Source: an uncultured Clostridia bacterium
Lineage (GTDB): Bacteria > Bacillota > Clostridia > Oscillospirales > Acutalibacteraceae
NCBI GenBank assembly: GCA_947170465.1
Contig: CAMVTS010000003.1
Span: 1 to 64,000, forward strand
Length of the DNA: 64,000 nucleotides
Direction: 5' to 3'
The position numbers and the translations under genes are program-made. The number at the start of each line of letters is the position of its first letter. The first letter of the stretch is position 1. Positions 37,027 to 46,095 of the stretch are shown here, piece by piece. Under the pieces are notes generated by a model. That model was not told the DNA's origin. It saw only the letters and a list, made by a program, of their open reading frames with translations, and searched no databases.

Positions 37027-38118
37027 TCAGTTGTTTTCCTTGTATTCCTTCATCATACCGACAAAGCGGTCAAACATAAACGAAGTGTCCAGCGGACCGC
37101 CGCAGGCTTCGGGGTGGAACTGTACGGAGAACGCCGGAATATCGGTGTAGTCCACACCCTCGCAGGTGCCGTCGTTGCCGTTGGCGTAGCTCACTCTGGC
37201 GTCGGCAGGCAGGCTTTCGGAAACGACCGCGTAGCCGTGGTTCTGGGAGGTGATGTACACCTTGCCGGTGGTCGTGTCCTTGACGGGCTGGTTCGCGCCG
37301 CGGTGACCGTATTTGAGCTTTTCGGTCTGCGCGCCTCTGGCGAGGGCGAGCAGCTGATGACCGAGACAGATACCGAACATCGGCACGCCGCTGTCGGAGA
37401 GCTTTTTGAGCTCCTCAATCACGGCGGTATTCTCCGCCGGATCTCCGGGGCCGTTGGAAAGCATAATGCCGTCGGGATTGAGCGCCAGCACCTCCTCGGC
37501 GGTGGTGTGCGCCGGCACAACCGTCAGATTGCAGCCGCGCTTGTTGAGCTGTCTGCCGATATTGTGCTTCGCGCCAAAGTCCATGAGCACCACGTTCCAC
37601 TGCGGATTATCCTCCGCCGGAAAGAACTCGTTTTCGGTGATGGTCGTGCTCTCAACCGCCTTGGTGATGCGGTAGCTTCTGAGCTCCTCCAGCAGCGCGT
37701 CCGTTACCTCGGGCGTGTACTGAATCCGGCACGCCATGACGCCTGCCTCACGCACAATACGGGTGAGGGCGCGCGTGTCGATACCGCAGATGCCGGGGAC
37801 ATTTTTTTCTTTTAAAAAGGCGTCAAGATTACCCTCACAACGGAAGTTGGAAGGTTCCTGACACCACTCTCTGACAATATAACCCTTGAGGCAAGGGGAA
37901 TCTGTTTCAAAATCGGAGGTAATCACGCCGTAGTTGCCGATTAACGGGAAGGTCTGCAGAACCACCTGACCAAAATAGCTGGGGTCGGTGAGTGTTTCAA
38001 GATAGCCTGTCATCGCGGTCGTGAAAACAAGCTCTCCCGTTGTTTCTTTTTCGGCGCCAAATGCCTTGCCCTCGAAAACAGTTCCGTTTTCCAGAACTAA
38101 GTACGCAGAACGATTCAT
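37027..38118 (-). CDS. carA: Carbamoyl-phosphate synthase small subunit
   Basis: GICLGHQLLALARG amidotransferase motif; upstream of carB. Confidence 0.95.
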   Translation of the reverse strand: MNRSAYLVLENGTVFEGKAFGAEKETTGELVFTTAMTGYLETLTDPSYFGQVVLQTFPLIGNYGVITSDFETDSPCLKGYIVREWCQEPSNFRCEGNLDAFLKEKNVPGICGIDTRALTRIVREAGVMACRIQYTPEVTDALLEELRSYRITKAVESTTITENEFFPAEDNPQWNVVLMDFGAKHNIGRQLNKRGCNLTVVPAHTTAEEVLALNPDGIMLSNGPGDPAENTAVIEELKKLSDSGVPMFGICLGHQLLALARGAQTEKLKYGHRGANQPVKDTTTGKVYITSQNHGYAVVSESLPADARVSYANGNDGTCEGVDYTDIPAFSVQFHPEACGGPLDTSFMFDRFVGMMKEYKENN

Positions 38119-38211
38119 AGTAACATCCTTTCAGAGTTGGTATAGGTCTAAGTGATAAGTGGTAGGGTTCGGTCTTGACCGAACCGCTGATTGAACACCT
38201 GACACTTGCCA

Positions 38212-38781
38212 CTAATTCTCATACGTCTGTATCACCTGTTTGGCGACGTTCAGACGGGTGGTGCGCAAATCCATCGCCTGTTTTTCCAGGTAACGGTGCG
38301 CCTGCTCCTCGCTCATGTTCAGGCAGGTGACGAGAAGGAGCTTGGCACGGTCGATGATTTTCAAATCCTCCACCATGTGCCGAAGCCGCTCATTTTCCCG
38401 CTCGACGCGCAGCAGCCGGCTGCGGAAGCAGTCCGCAAAGAGAAGGTAGTGATGAAACAAATGCTTGTTGACCGGCTTGGCAATCACCATCACGCCGCGG
38501 CTGTTGAGCAGGTCGCTGAGCTCCTCGGCGTTCTTCTGCGGCGCAATCACCACCACGCTCGCGCGCGTGGTATCGGCAAAATGCTCCGCCAGCGCCACGC
38601 CGTTTTCATCAATCAGCGGCGCGTTAATCACAATCAGGTCGTAGGCGGTTTCCTCACTGCGCTCTCTCGCGCTGTAGGCGGCATACACCGTGGTGACGCT
38701 CGGATAACCCTCCTGCCGCAGCAGCTGCGCCAACGCCTTGGCACTCTGTTCTGAAGCGGACACCAGCAAGGTTTTTTTCAT
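38212..38781 (-). CDS. ANTAR domain-containing response regulator
   Basis: C-terminal DRAKLLLVTCLNMSEEQAHRYLEKQAMDLRTTRLNVAKQVI fits the ANTAR pattern; N-terminal receiver-like. Confidence 0.85.
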   Translation of the reverse strand: MKKTLLVSASEQSAKALAQLLRQEGYPSVTTVYAAYSARERSEETAYDLIVINAPLIDENGVALAEHFADTTRASVVVIAPQKNAEELSDLLNSRGVMVIAKPVNKHLFHHYLLFADCFRSRLLRVERENERLRHMVEDLKIIDRAKLLLVTCLNMSEEQAHRYLEKQAMDLRTTRLNVAKQVIQTYEN

Positions 38782-38911
38782 GTCATCACCACCGCAATGT
38801 CTTTTTCAACATATTATTTTAACCGATTTCGCCGCTTTCATATTTACTTTATGGAATTAAAATATTTTTTTTGTTTCAAAGGCAGAACACTGTCAACCAT
38901 GACAAATTTCT

Positions 38912-38940
38912 TGCAATTTTATACGCAATCGTGTATAATC
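38912..38940 (+). promoter_or_regulatory. Candidate sigma-70 type promoter
   Basis: TTGCAA-17 nt-TATAAT directly upstream of the nucleotidyltransferase-family gene. Confidence 0.55.
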
Positions 38941-38963
38941 ATAATGAAACTATTTGGAATCGA

Positions 38964-40142
38964 GTGATTGCATTGAATCAATTCTCTGATAACTTCTGCG
39001 CCATGGTCTATCTGACCGGATGCGCGCTCAACAAAACAAAGCCGGAGCGCGGACGTTTGGAAAGTATTTCCCCCGACGCGCTTCTCCGTGAATGCGAACA
39101 CAACGCAGCCGCAGCACTGGTCGCGTACGCGCTGAAGGACTGGCTCAAAGATGAATCGATATTCACTCCGGAACAAGCCGCGAAATGGACTTCCGTCTCC
39201 AACAACGCGCTTCGCCGCATGGTGCTTTTGCAGGGTGAACGTGAGCGTCTGCGCGCGTTTCTTGAAAAAAAACACATCTGGTACATGTTTCTCAAGGGAA
39301 CGCAGATGATGAAATACTATCCCACTCCCGCTCTGCGTGAGATGATGGACACCGACTTGCTGGTAGACGACACAAAAGCGGAAATCATTCATGATTTTAT
39401 GGTTCAAAACGGGTACGAGGTGCACGAATATATGCAGTCCAAGCACGACTGCTATCAGAAACCGCCGGTATATGAGGTGGAATTTCACCGTTCATTGTTT
39501 GGCACCCATCATCCGCGCCACGCGGCGTATTTTAAGGATATCAAATCGAGATTGCTGCCTGTCAAGGAAGGCTCCTATGAGTACCGCTTTTCTGACGATG
39601 ATTTCTATATCTATCTGATTGCTCATTCCATCAAGCACCTCGGCTGGCGCGGTTTGAGTATCAAGGCGCTCGCCGACACCTATCTCTATCTGCAGGCAAA
39701 AACACTTAACTGGGACTACATCACACAAGAGCTTGAAAAGCTGCAGATTTCACGTCAGGAGGAGCAGCTGCGTTCGCTGACATTGAAGCTGTTCGCGGCG
39801 GAATCGCAAACAAGCATACCGGAATTGACCGGCGCGGAACGCAGCATGCTTGCGATTATAGCGCAGGCAGGCGACTACGGCAGCGAGGAGGGCGATATCC
39901 GCAGTAAAATCCGCACCGACGAAACGATTGACTTCGACAACCAGCGCGCAAGTCATTCCGAAAAGCGCAAATATGTCCGCGCGAGAATCTTTCTGAGCAA
40001 GGAACAGGTGCAGAGATGGTATCCCTACTTCGCGGAGCACAAGGGAGCCAGACCGTTTTTGATTTTTTACCGCATTGGTCAGGCGCTCACCACCAAGCGC
40101 AAAAAGGTAACAAATGAAATCAAAACCATTTCGAGGTCATAA
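38964..40142 (+). CDS. Nucleotidyltransferase family protein (NTP_transf_5-like)
   Basis: FLKGTQMMKYYPTPALREMMDTDLLVDD; start placed downstream of the promoter (GTG), uncertain. Confidence 0.75.
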   Translation: MIALNQFSDNFCAMVYLTGCALNKTKPERGRLESISPDALLRECEHNAAAALVAYALKDWLKDESIFTPEQAAKWTSVSNNALRRMVLLQGERERLRAFLEKKHIWYMFLKGTQMMKYYPTPALREMMDTDLLVDDTKAEIIHDFMVQNGYEVHEYMQSKHDCYQKPPVYEVEFHRSLFGTHHPRHAAYFKDIKSRLLPVKEGSYEYRFSDDDFYIYLIAHSIKHLGWRGLSIKALADTYLYLQAKTLNWDYITQELEKLQISRQEEQLRSLTLKLFAAESQTSIPELTGAERSMLAIIAQAGDYGSEEGDIRSKIRTDETIDFDNQRASHSEKRKYVRARIFLSKEQVQRWYPYFAEHKGARPFLIFYRIGQALTTKRKKVTNEIKTISRS

Positions 40143-40158
40143 TTTATCGCATATAATA

Positions 40159-40433
40159 AGAGGGTTTGGCACATAGCCGAACCCTCAGACTGTAGAAAAA
40201 GTCTAAATGTTGTTTTTACAGGATAAAGTATGACAAAATCGTAGGGGCGCACCCGCGTGTGCGCCCGGGATAGGAAACCGTACGTTTCCACGGCAGATAT
40301 GGTTAGATAGGAAAACGCAGCTCGGGCGGACACATGGGTCCGCCCCTACGTCAGAACCTAATATTTTGCCATTCTATTTTTTGCAAATATAGTTTTTCGA
40401 CAAACAGAGGGTTTGGCACATAGCCGAACCCTC
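40159..40433. repeat. Terminator-duplicating repeat, family 1, copy 3 (inverted orientation)
   Basis: AGAGGGTTTGGCACATAGCCGAACCCTC at 40159-40186 and again at 40406-40433 flank a 219-bp core in reverse orientation. Confidence 0.9.
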
Positions 40434-40439
40434 TGTTTG

Positions 40440-41954
40440 TTATTTTTTTTCTTTTTTCTTCTTTTTTTTGAGAAAGGACTTGACGGTGTCGAGCATATAG
40501 GTATACGCCTCCATGTGGAAGAGTCTGGAGCCGCCAAGATAAATTCCGGCGCCGACGACGAGCTGCAGCAGCAGCGTGACAATCAGCGGAAGCGGCAAAA
40601 ACTCAAGGCAGTGCACGCAGACGCCCATGAATACCGCCAGCAGAATCGCGGGCAGGATATCCTTAAGCTGTTCCAGATAGCCGTAGCCCAGCAGCTTGCG
40701 GTTGGGATAGGCATTGATAATCTGGCTGATAAGGCTGACACCCAGCCAGCTCAGCGCAATAGCGTACACACCGAACCAGATGGTGGATAACAGCGCCACC
40801 ACGCCGACGATTTTCTTGATAATCTCAAATTTCAGGAACAGGTCGCTGCGTCCCATCGCCTTGATGGCGCTCTGGTTGGCGGACTGAATCGGGAAGAATA
40901 TCGAGGTGATGCAAAAGATGTACATAAACGGTACAATCGGCAGCCACTTTTCCGTCATCAGCAGGGTAATAATCGTGTTGCCGCAGAAGGCAAGTCCCAT
41001 CATCAGCGGCGCCATGAGGTAAGTGCTGACCATAATGGCGCGGCGCGTCATCGCCTTGACGCGGCTGCGGTCGTCCTGCTCAAGCGACAGCGTAGGAAAG
41101 AGCACCGAGTCAATTGACGTATTGATATTGGTGACAATCAAATCCGGCAGACGTTTTCCCTGGTTGTAGTAGGCAAGCTGAGAAGCGGCGTAGAATTTGC
41201 CGATAAGCACCTGACTGAGATTGTTGTAGAGCGCGTCCACCACAGACGGCACCATGATTTTCCAGCCGTAGGAGAGCAGTCCCTTGAGTCTCTTAAAGGA
41301 GAACATCAGCTTTGGGCGCCAGTCGATGATAAACCAGAGCACAATGGTATCCACCGCGAGATTGGTGAGCTTCTGCACCACCAGCGCCCAGGCACCGCCG
41401 CCCATAACGGCGACCGCAATGCCGGCAACACCGGAAAGCAATGTTCCGGCGAGCGTTGCCCAGAAAAATTTCTTGAACTGTAAATGCCGCGAGACATACG
41501 CCTGCTGGACGTTTTTCAGTCCCGAAATGATAATCATGATACACAGCACGCGCATAATCGGCGTGAGCGATTCGTCATGATAGAACGACGCGATAAACGG
41601 CGCGCCGAAGAAGGAAATCGCGTAGAGAAACAGGCACCACGCCATATAGAAATAGAACACCGAGGAGAAGTCGAGGTCATCGGCGTCCTTTTTCTGAATC
41701 AGGGCATTGCCGAGACCGCTCTCGACAAAGACCTGCAGCACCTGTGTAAAGATAAACACCAGCGCTACCGTGCCGTAGTCCTCCGGCAGCAGCAGTCGGG
41801 TGAGAACAATCGAAACAATAAACTGAATAATCTGCGCGCCGGCTCGTTCCGCCAAGCGCCAGATAAAATTGGAAACCGTGCGTTTGCGAACGCTTTTTGG
41901 CTTGTTTTCTTCCATAAAGTCAGCACTCCTCTCCGGCGTGAAGCGCTGCCTCAA
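40440..41954 (-). CDS. Polysaccharide flippase (MVF/Wzx-like)
   Basis: Multi-TM oligosaccharide exporter (GAQIIQFIVSIVLTRLLLPEDYGTVALVFI); lysine-rich C-terminus. Confidence 0.9.
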   Translation of the reverse strand: MRQRFTPERSADFMEENKPKSVRKRTVSNFIWRLAERAGAQIIQFIVSIVLTRLLLPEDYGTVALVFIFTQVLQVFVESGLGNALIQKKDADDLDFSSVFYFYMAWCLFLYAISFFGAPFIASFYHDESLTPIMRVLCIMIIISGLKNVQQAYVSRHLQFKKFFWATLAGTLLSGVAGIAVAVMGGGAWALVVQKLTNLAVDTIVLWFIIDWRPKLMFSFKRLKGLLSYGWKIMVPSVVDALYNNLSQVLIGKFYAASQLAYYNQGKRLPDLIVTNINTSIDSVLFPTLSLEQDDRSRVKAMTRRAIMVSTYLMAPLMMGLAFCGNTIITLLMTEKWLPIVPFMYIFCITSIFFPIQSANQSAIKAMGRSDLFLKFEIIKKIVGVVALLSTIWFGVYAIALSWLGVSLISQIINAYPNRKLLGYGYLEQLKDILPAILLAVFMGVCVHCLEFLPLPLIVTLLLQLVVGAGIYLGGSRLFHMEAYTYMLDTVKSFLKKKKKKEKK

Positions 41955-42993
41955 ACTGCCGGCTCGCCGCTTCTATGGAACGCTTCGCGGCAGTTTGGAC
42001 GCCGTTTTGGGAGATTTTCAGGCGCAGCGCCTCATCGTCAAACAGCCTGCCGATTTGGTCGGCAAGCCGCTGCGGAAGCGTGCTTCTGTCATCCAACGGC
42101 ACCAGCAGCGCGTTGACGCCGTCCTCGGCGTAGTCGTGTACCGCTTCATAATCTGTGGAAACCAGCGCGCAGCCGCACGCCATGGCTTCCAGTCCGGGAA
42201 GTCCAAAGCCCTCGCTGATACTGGAACAGAGAAATACCTGTGAGCGGTTGTTGACAGCGGCAACCTCCCGCGTGCTGAGGTGATGCTTGTAAACACAAGA
42301 TGACGGCAGGTTGTCCGGCGCGTCCTCAAGGCTCACAACCGTGACAGACAGGTCGGGATACCGCTTTTCAAGCAGCCTCACTGTCTCGAATGCCACCTTG
42401 GGTCCTTTGATGGCAGCGCTGCGGTAATGGAATACCAGCGAATGGTTTTTTCTCGGCTCATCAGTCAAGCGGAATACATCGGTATCTATCGGATTGGAAA
42501 CAAGAATAGAGGGTGAGCTGCTGCGGCTGTCCACAATTTCTGTCAGCCAGCGCGACACGGTAATATGCCGCAGAGGCAGCTCATAAGTACGCAGAACATC
42601 CTCGTCGCTGAGCACCCAGTTTTCATAGCCTTGCACAAACTGGAATTTCCTTCCCTTGCTGTCGGAAAGACGGCTGACCGGCTCCGCGGTTCTCACATCG
42701 GTCGCGATAATCACATCCGCGTCAGGCATCTCTGCGTCACTGACGTCAAACACCGCGATTTTTCTGACGCGCTCATCGAGTTCGAACCAGTTGGGACGGC
42801 GCGCGATTTCACGCCGCGCCAAAATCCGTCTGAGCGGCTCCGGGATTCCCTTATGCGAGAGAATCTGGTTGCCCATAAAGCAAATGGACACCTCATTGCC
42901 GTTTTTTGAGAGGGCATTGGCGTATTCATATATCATCTTGGGACCGCCGCCGACAAGACGGGGACTGGTATGCATCAGAAAGGTAATTTTCAT
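41920..42993 (-). CDS. Glycosyltransferase family 4-like
   Basis: Start trimmed to MKITFLMHTSPRLVGGGPKMIYEYANAL; SISEGFGLPGLEAMACG. Confidence 0.88.
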   Translation of the reverse strand: MKITFLMHTSPRLVGGGPKMIYEYANALSKNGNEVSICFMGNQILSHKGIPEPLRRILARREIARRPNWFELDERVRKIAVFDVSDAEMPDADVIIATDVRTAEPVSRLSDSKGRKFQFVQGYENWVLSDEDVLRTYELPLRHITVSRWLTEIVDSRSSSPSILVSNPIDTDVFRLTDEPRKNHSLVFHYRSAAIKGPKVAFETVRLLEKRYPDLSVTVVSLEDAPDNLPSSCVYKHHLSTREVAAVNNRSQVFLCSSISEGFGLPGLEAMACGCALVSTDYEAVHDYAEDGVNALLVPLDDRSTLPQRLADQIGRLFDDEALRLKISQNGVQTAAKRSIEAASRQFEAALHAGEEC

Positions 42994-44231
42994 AATGCTT
43001 CCTCCTGATGCAATTGTAAGGTATTCGGCGTCATATCCGCCGCGAAATACAAGGTAAAGAATATCATGCTGGACGGAAACAGATAGTACAGCACACATAA
43101 CTCACCCATGCCCGAAATGACATGCGAAACCAGTACGGCAAAGGTGAAGATATACACCACAAGCCGGGAATCTTTGTTTTCGGACGCATTCAGGATTTTT
43201 CTTCTGAGACGGATGCCCAGCCAGAAAAGAAGTACAATCAGCAGAATCATGCCGACCAGTCCGGTGGTGAGCAGATAGTACAGATAGGCGTTATCCACAT
43301 TATAATTTTCGTTAACAAAGAAGCCTGCGCCCACGGTTCCGATACCGAAAACCCATTTCAGCGGCGTATCGAGAATCGGAAGGTTATCGGTAAAGTTTTT
43401 CATACGATTAGAGCTGACGAACAGGCTGATGAGTTTTTCGCCCAGCGATGTTACCAGCAATAGTATAAAGGTCACCAGCACCAGCAGCCTCAGCCAGAAC
43501 CGCAAAGTCCGCGTAATCTTGCTGGAGACAGAGATGCGGTAATATAAAAAGACAACCAGGCAGATGATAAATGACAGAATCGAGTTGCGCGAACCGGTTG
43601 CCAGCAAAAACGTCAGAACAAAAAAATCCATAGCGGCAATCGTTACAAAGGTCAACACCCGAAGCCAAATCCGGGAAATACGCGGAATCAGGGAGGCAAA
43701 AACAAAAATTGAGAGCACCAAAACACAGGAACCCATACTTCCGGCGGAATTCACCTGAGTAAATCCGAAATCCATGCGGAAGCGCTCCTCGGAAAAAATG
43801 GAGCCGAGGTTAGCGTAAACCTCAAACGGCGATTCAGCCTTAAAGAACTGCACCAATACATAGATTGCCGATACCAAAAAGCTCACCCATACAAACCGGT
43901 CAAAGGTGTCCTTCCGTCTCACAAACGCCGCCATCAGGAACGACACAGAAAGAAACGCTATCATCTGCAAGCCTACCTGCAAATCCGAAGTAGAACGCAG
44001 CATGTTGAAGATAAACAACAGCATCAAAGAACCATACATGAGATAGCCGAATCCATCCCGACGTGTAATTTTCAGTTCCATGAGTCGGTTAGAAAAGAAC
44101 AGAATCACCAGCAAAACCGCCGAAAAAATATAGGTAACCGTAATCCTTCCGTTCAGCAGCGGCTCCGCCTTGGTCTGATCCAAACAAACATAAAGATAAG
44201 CGGCGTACAAAATGGTAACCAACCAACTCAT
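42990..44231 (-). CDS. O-antigen ligase/polymerase-like membrane protein
   Basis: Start trimmed to MSWLVTILYAAYL after AAGGAGG; multi-TM; upstream residues in the ORF track are repeat-derived. Confidence 0.75.
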   Translation of the reverse strand: MSWLVTILYAAYLYVCLDQTKAEPLLNGRITVTYIFSAVLLVILFFSNRLMELKITRRDGFGYLMYGSLMLLFIFNMLRSTSDLQVGLQMIAFLSVSFLMAAFVRRKDTFDRFVWVSFLVSAIYVLVQFFKAESPFEVYANLGSIFSEERFRMDFGFTQVNSAGSMGSCVLVLSIFVFASLIPRISRIWLRVLTFVTIAAMDFFVLTFLLATGSRNSILSFIICLVVFLYYRISVSSKITRTLRFWLRLLVLVTFILLLVTSLGEKLISLFVSSNRMKNFTDNLPILDTPLKWVFGIGTVGAGFFVNENYNVDNAYLYYLLTTGLVGMILLIVLLFWLGIRLRRKILNASENKDSRLVVYIFTFAVLVSHVISGMGELCVLYYLFPSSMIFFTLYFAADMTPNTLQLHQEEAL

Positions 44232-44246
44232 CTCATTCCTCCTTAA

Positions 44247-44407
44247 GGCAATACCGCATAATTTAGGTGTGCGGATTGTGTAGTAAGATTTTTCGTCAGG
44301 TTGGACAAAAAATCGAGGTAAGGCTGACGCCTTGCCGAGACTTTTTTGGGCAACATGACGGAACAATATTCAAGCAAGGCGTGCGCCGCAAATTGTGCGG
44401 TGTTACC
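44247..44407. mobile_element. 161-bp MITE-like repeat, family 3, copy 2 (flanked by TTAA)
   Basis: GGCAATACCGCATAATTT.../...AAATTGTGCGGTGTTACC, TTAA on both sides; strongly similar to 16868-17028. Confidence 0.8.
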
Positions 44408-44429
44408 TTAATGTTTTGTGCCGGCTTTA

Positions 44430-45320
44430 TCAAAAGGAGCCGGCGTACAGCTTAATTTTCAATTCCTTCTGCTTTTTTTTCGGAACTTCCAGTCGCCGCG
44501 CTGTTTGAAGAATCACTTTTTTAGCCTTGGCGCCGCGGTAATCGGCGCAGGCAGCGAGCAGACGGCAGTCGTCCTCCCTCATGCAGCCGCCGTATCCCTT
44601 GAGCATCTCACCGGCAAGCCGGCTGAAATGCTTTTCACGGCGCAAAAGTTTTCGAATCCTTTCAGACGCCGACCGGTCACGCTTGCCCACCACATTGCCG
44701 CCGTGCTGTCGGTAAAGAATATAGGGCGTGCTGTCGGCATAAACCTCGCCGCCAACCGCCAGACAAACGCGGTGCACCCAGCCGTCGTGCATAGTGAGGT
44801 AATCCGGCTCATACAGCCGCACCTCCTGCATCAACGCCCGGTTGAACACCATGGTACATCCGGCAATTTCGTCTCCGAACAGGCAGGAAGCCGCCAGCGA
44901 ACGGGTAAAGGACTCAGGACGGAAGTAGGCGCCGATGGGCTTCAGGTGCTCGTCAACCAACGTCATGGCGCAGTAATACATCGCCGGTTTGTCTGTCCGG
45001 CTGAGCGCCTTTACCGCCGCGGAAAGCTTGCCGCTGTCCCAGACGTCGTCCTGGTCGCAAAATGCGTAATAATCACAGTCCGGCGCCTGAAAAAGCAGGT
45101 GCATAAAGCTCCGTGCCGGCTTTAGATTGTCTCCGGTGTAGTAATCAAGCGGATATTTCACCCTGTATTCATCCAGGATAGCGAGGGTACTGTCCGAGGA
45201 ACCGTCATCGCGCACCAGCACCGACGCCTCAACTTCCTTCTGGGCAAACAGGCTGTCGAGCTGTTCACGGATAAATTTTTCACCGTTGTAGGTGGACATC
45301 AGCACCAAAACCTTGCGCAT
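44430..45320 (-). CDS. Glycosyltransferase family 2
   Basis: VLVLMSTYNGEKFIREQLDSLFAQ...DDGSSDST. Confidence 0.92.
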   Translation of the reverse strand: MRKVLVLMSTYNGEKFIREQLDSLFAQKEVEASVLVRDDGSSDSTLAILDEYRVKYPLDYYTGDNLKPARSFMHLLFQAPDCDYYAFCDQDDVWDSGKLSAAVKALSRTDKPAMYYCAMTLVDEHLKPIGAYFRPESFTRSLAASCLFGDEIAGCTMVFNRALMQEVRLYEPDYLTMHDGWVHRVCLAVGGEVYADSTPYILYRQHGGNVVGKRDRSASERIRKLLRREKHFSRLAGEMLKGYGGCMREDDCRLLAACADYRGAKAKKVILQTARRLEVPKKKQKELKIKLYAGSF

Positions 45321-45341
45321 ACTCTCCTCCGATAATCGCCG

Positions 45342-46085
45342 TTATTTTTTCAGGCACTTTGTTTTGTGAATCAGAATCGCGAAGGATACCAGATAATTCG
45401 CTCCGTAGAACAGGAAATAGAAAATGGAAAAAATATCCAGAAAACGAAAGATAGAGGCGAACAGCAGGAAGGGAAGCATCAAACCCGGAATACCAATCTC
45501 GCCCTGCATGCGGGTGTAAATCGCCTTCATACGCCAGATTTTCGCGTCCTCAGGCTGTTCGCTGCCGTCGGTAATACCATCGCGGCGCATTTTTTCATTG
45601 GCAAATTTCTGGAAATACAGACGTGCCAGCGCGTCGGCTATACCTCCCAGTGCGCCAATCAGAATAATCCACGGGCTTTCGTTGAAAAACACGCTGCCGT
45701 GGTTATATGCCGCAAATCCAACCGCCGGCAAAACCAACGCAACAATTGTGTAACTGCCGCAGGCGTCGATAAATTCACCGTACGGCTGTTTGGCAACACC
45801 GCGGGCAAGGTTGCCGTCGGCACAGTCCATAATCATCCAGAGGACGCACAGCACCGTTCCGGCGATCCAGCAACCGGTGAACGGAAATAAAAAAAGTCCC
45901 GCCGCCGCAAACGCCAGAATCGTACCTAAAAAAGACACACGGTTTGCCGTCAGCCCCATTTTATAAAACAGCGCCGAAAAATAAAACGACGCCTCACGAT
46001 AGAAAAAGCGTACCGCGACGGACGCTTCCTTTTTCTTGTATTCAGGCAGGTTATCCCTGAAATATTTAGGTGAATACCGCATTTT
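45342..46085 (-). CDS. CDP-alcohol phosphatidyltransferase family protein
   Basis: MDCADGNLARGVAKQPYGEFIDACG matches the CDP-alcohol phosphotransferase signature; start trimmed to MRYSPKYFRDNL. Confidence 0.85.
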   Translation of the reverse strand, partial: KMRYSPKYFRDNLPEYKKKEASVAVRFFYREASFYFSALFYKMGLTANRVSFLGTILAFAAAGLFLFPFTGCWIAGTVLCVLWMIMDCADGNLARGVAKQPYGEFIDACGSYTIVALVLPAVGFAAYNHGSVFFNESPWIILIGALGGIADALARLYFQKFANEKMRRDGITDGSEQPEDAKIWRMKAIYTRMQGEIGIPGLMLPFLLFASIFRFLDIFSIFYFLFYGANYLVSFAILIHKTKCLKK

Positions 46086-46095
46086 TCTCTCCTCA

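Noticed and set aside
38871-38963. Upstream extension of the nucleotidyltransferase-family ORF (TTG start)
   Set aside because: Contains a promoter-like TTGCAA-17-TATAAT, so translation probably begins downstream.
42990-44366. N-terminal 45 residues of the polymerase-like ORF (MFRHVAQKSLGKASALPRFFVQPDEKSYY...)
   Set aside because: Encoded by the family-3 repeat; the real start is MSWLVTILY preceded by AAGGAGG.
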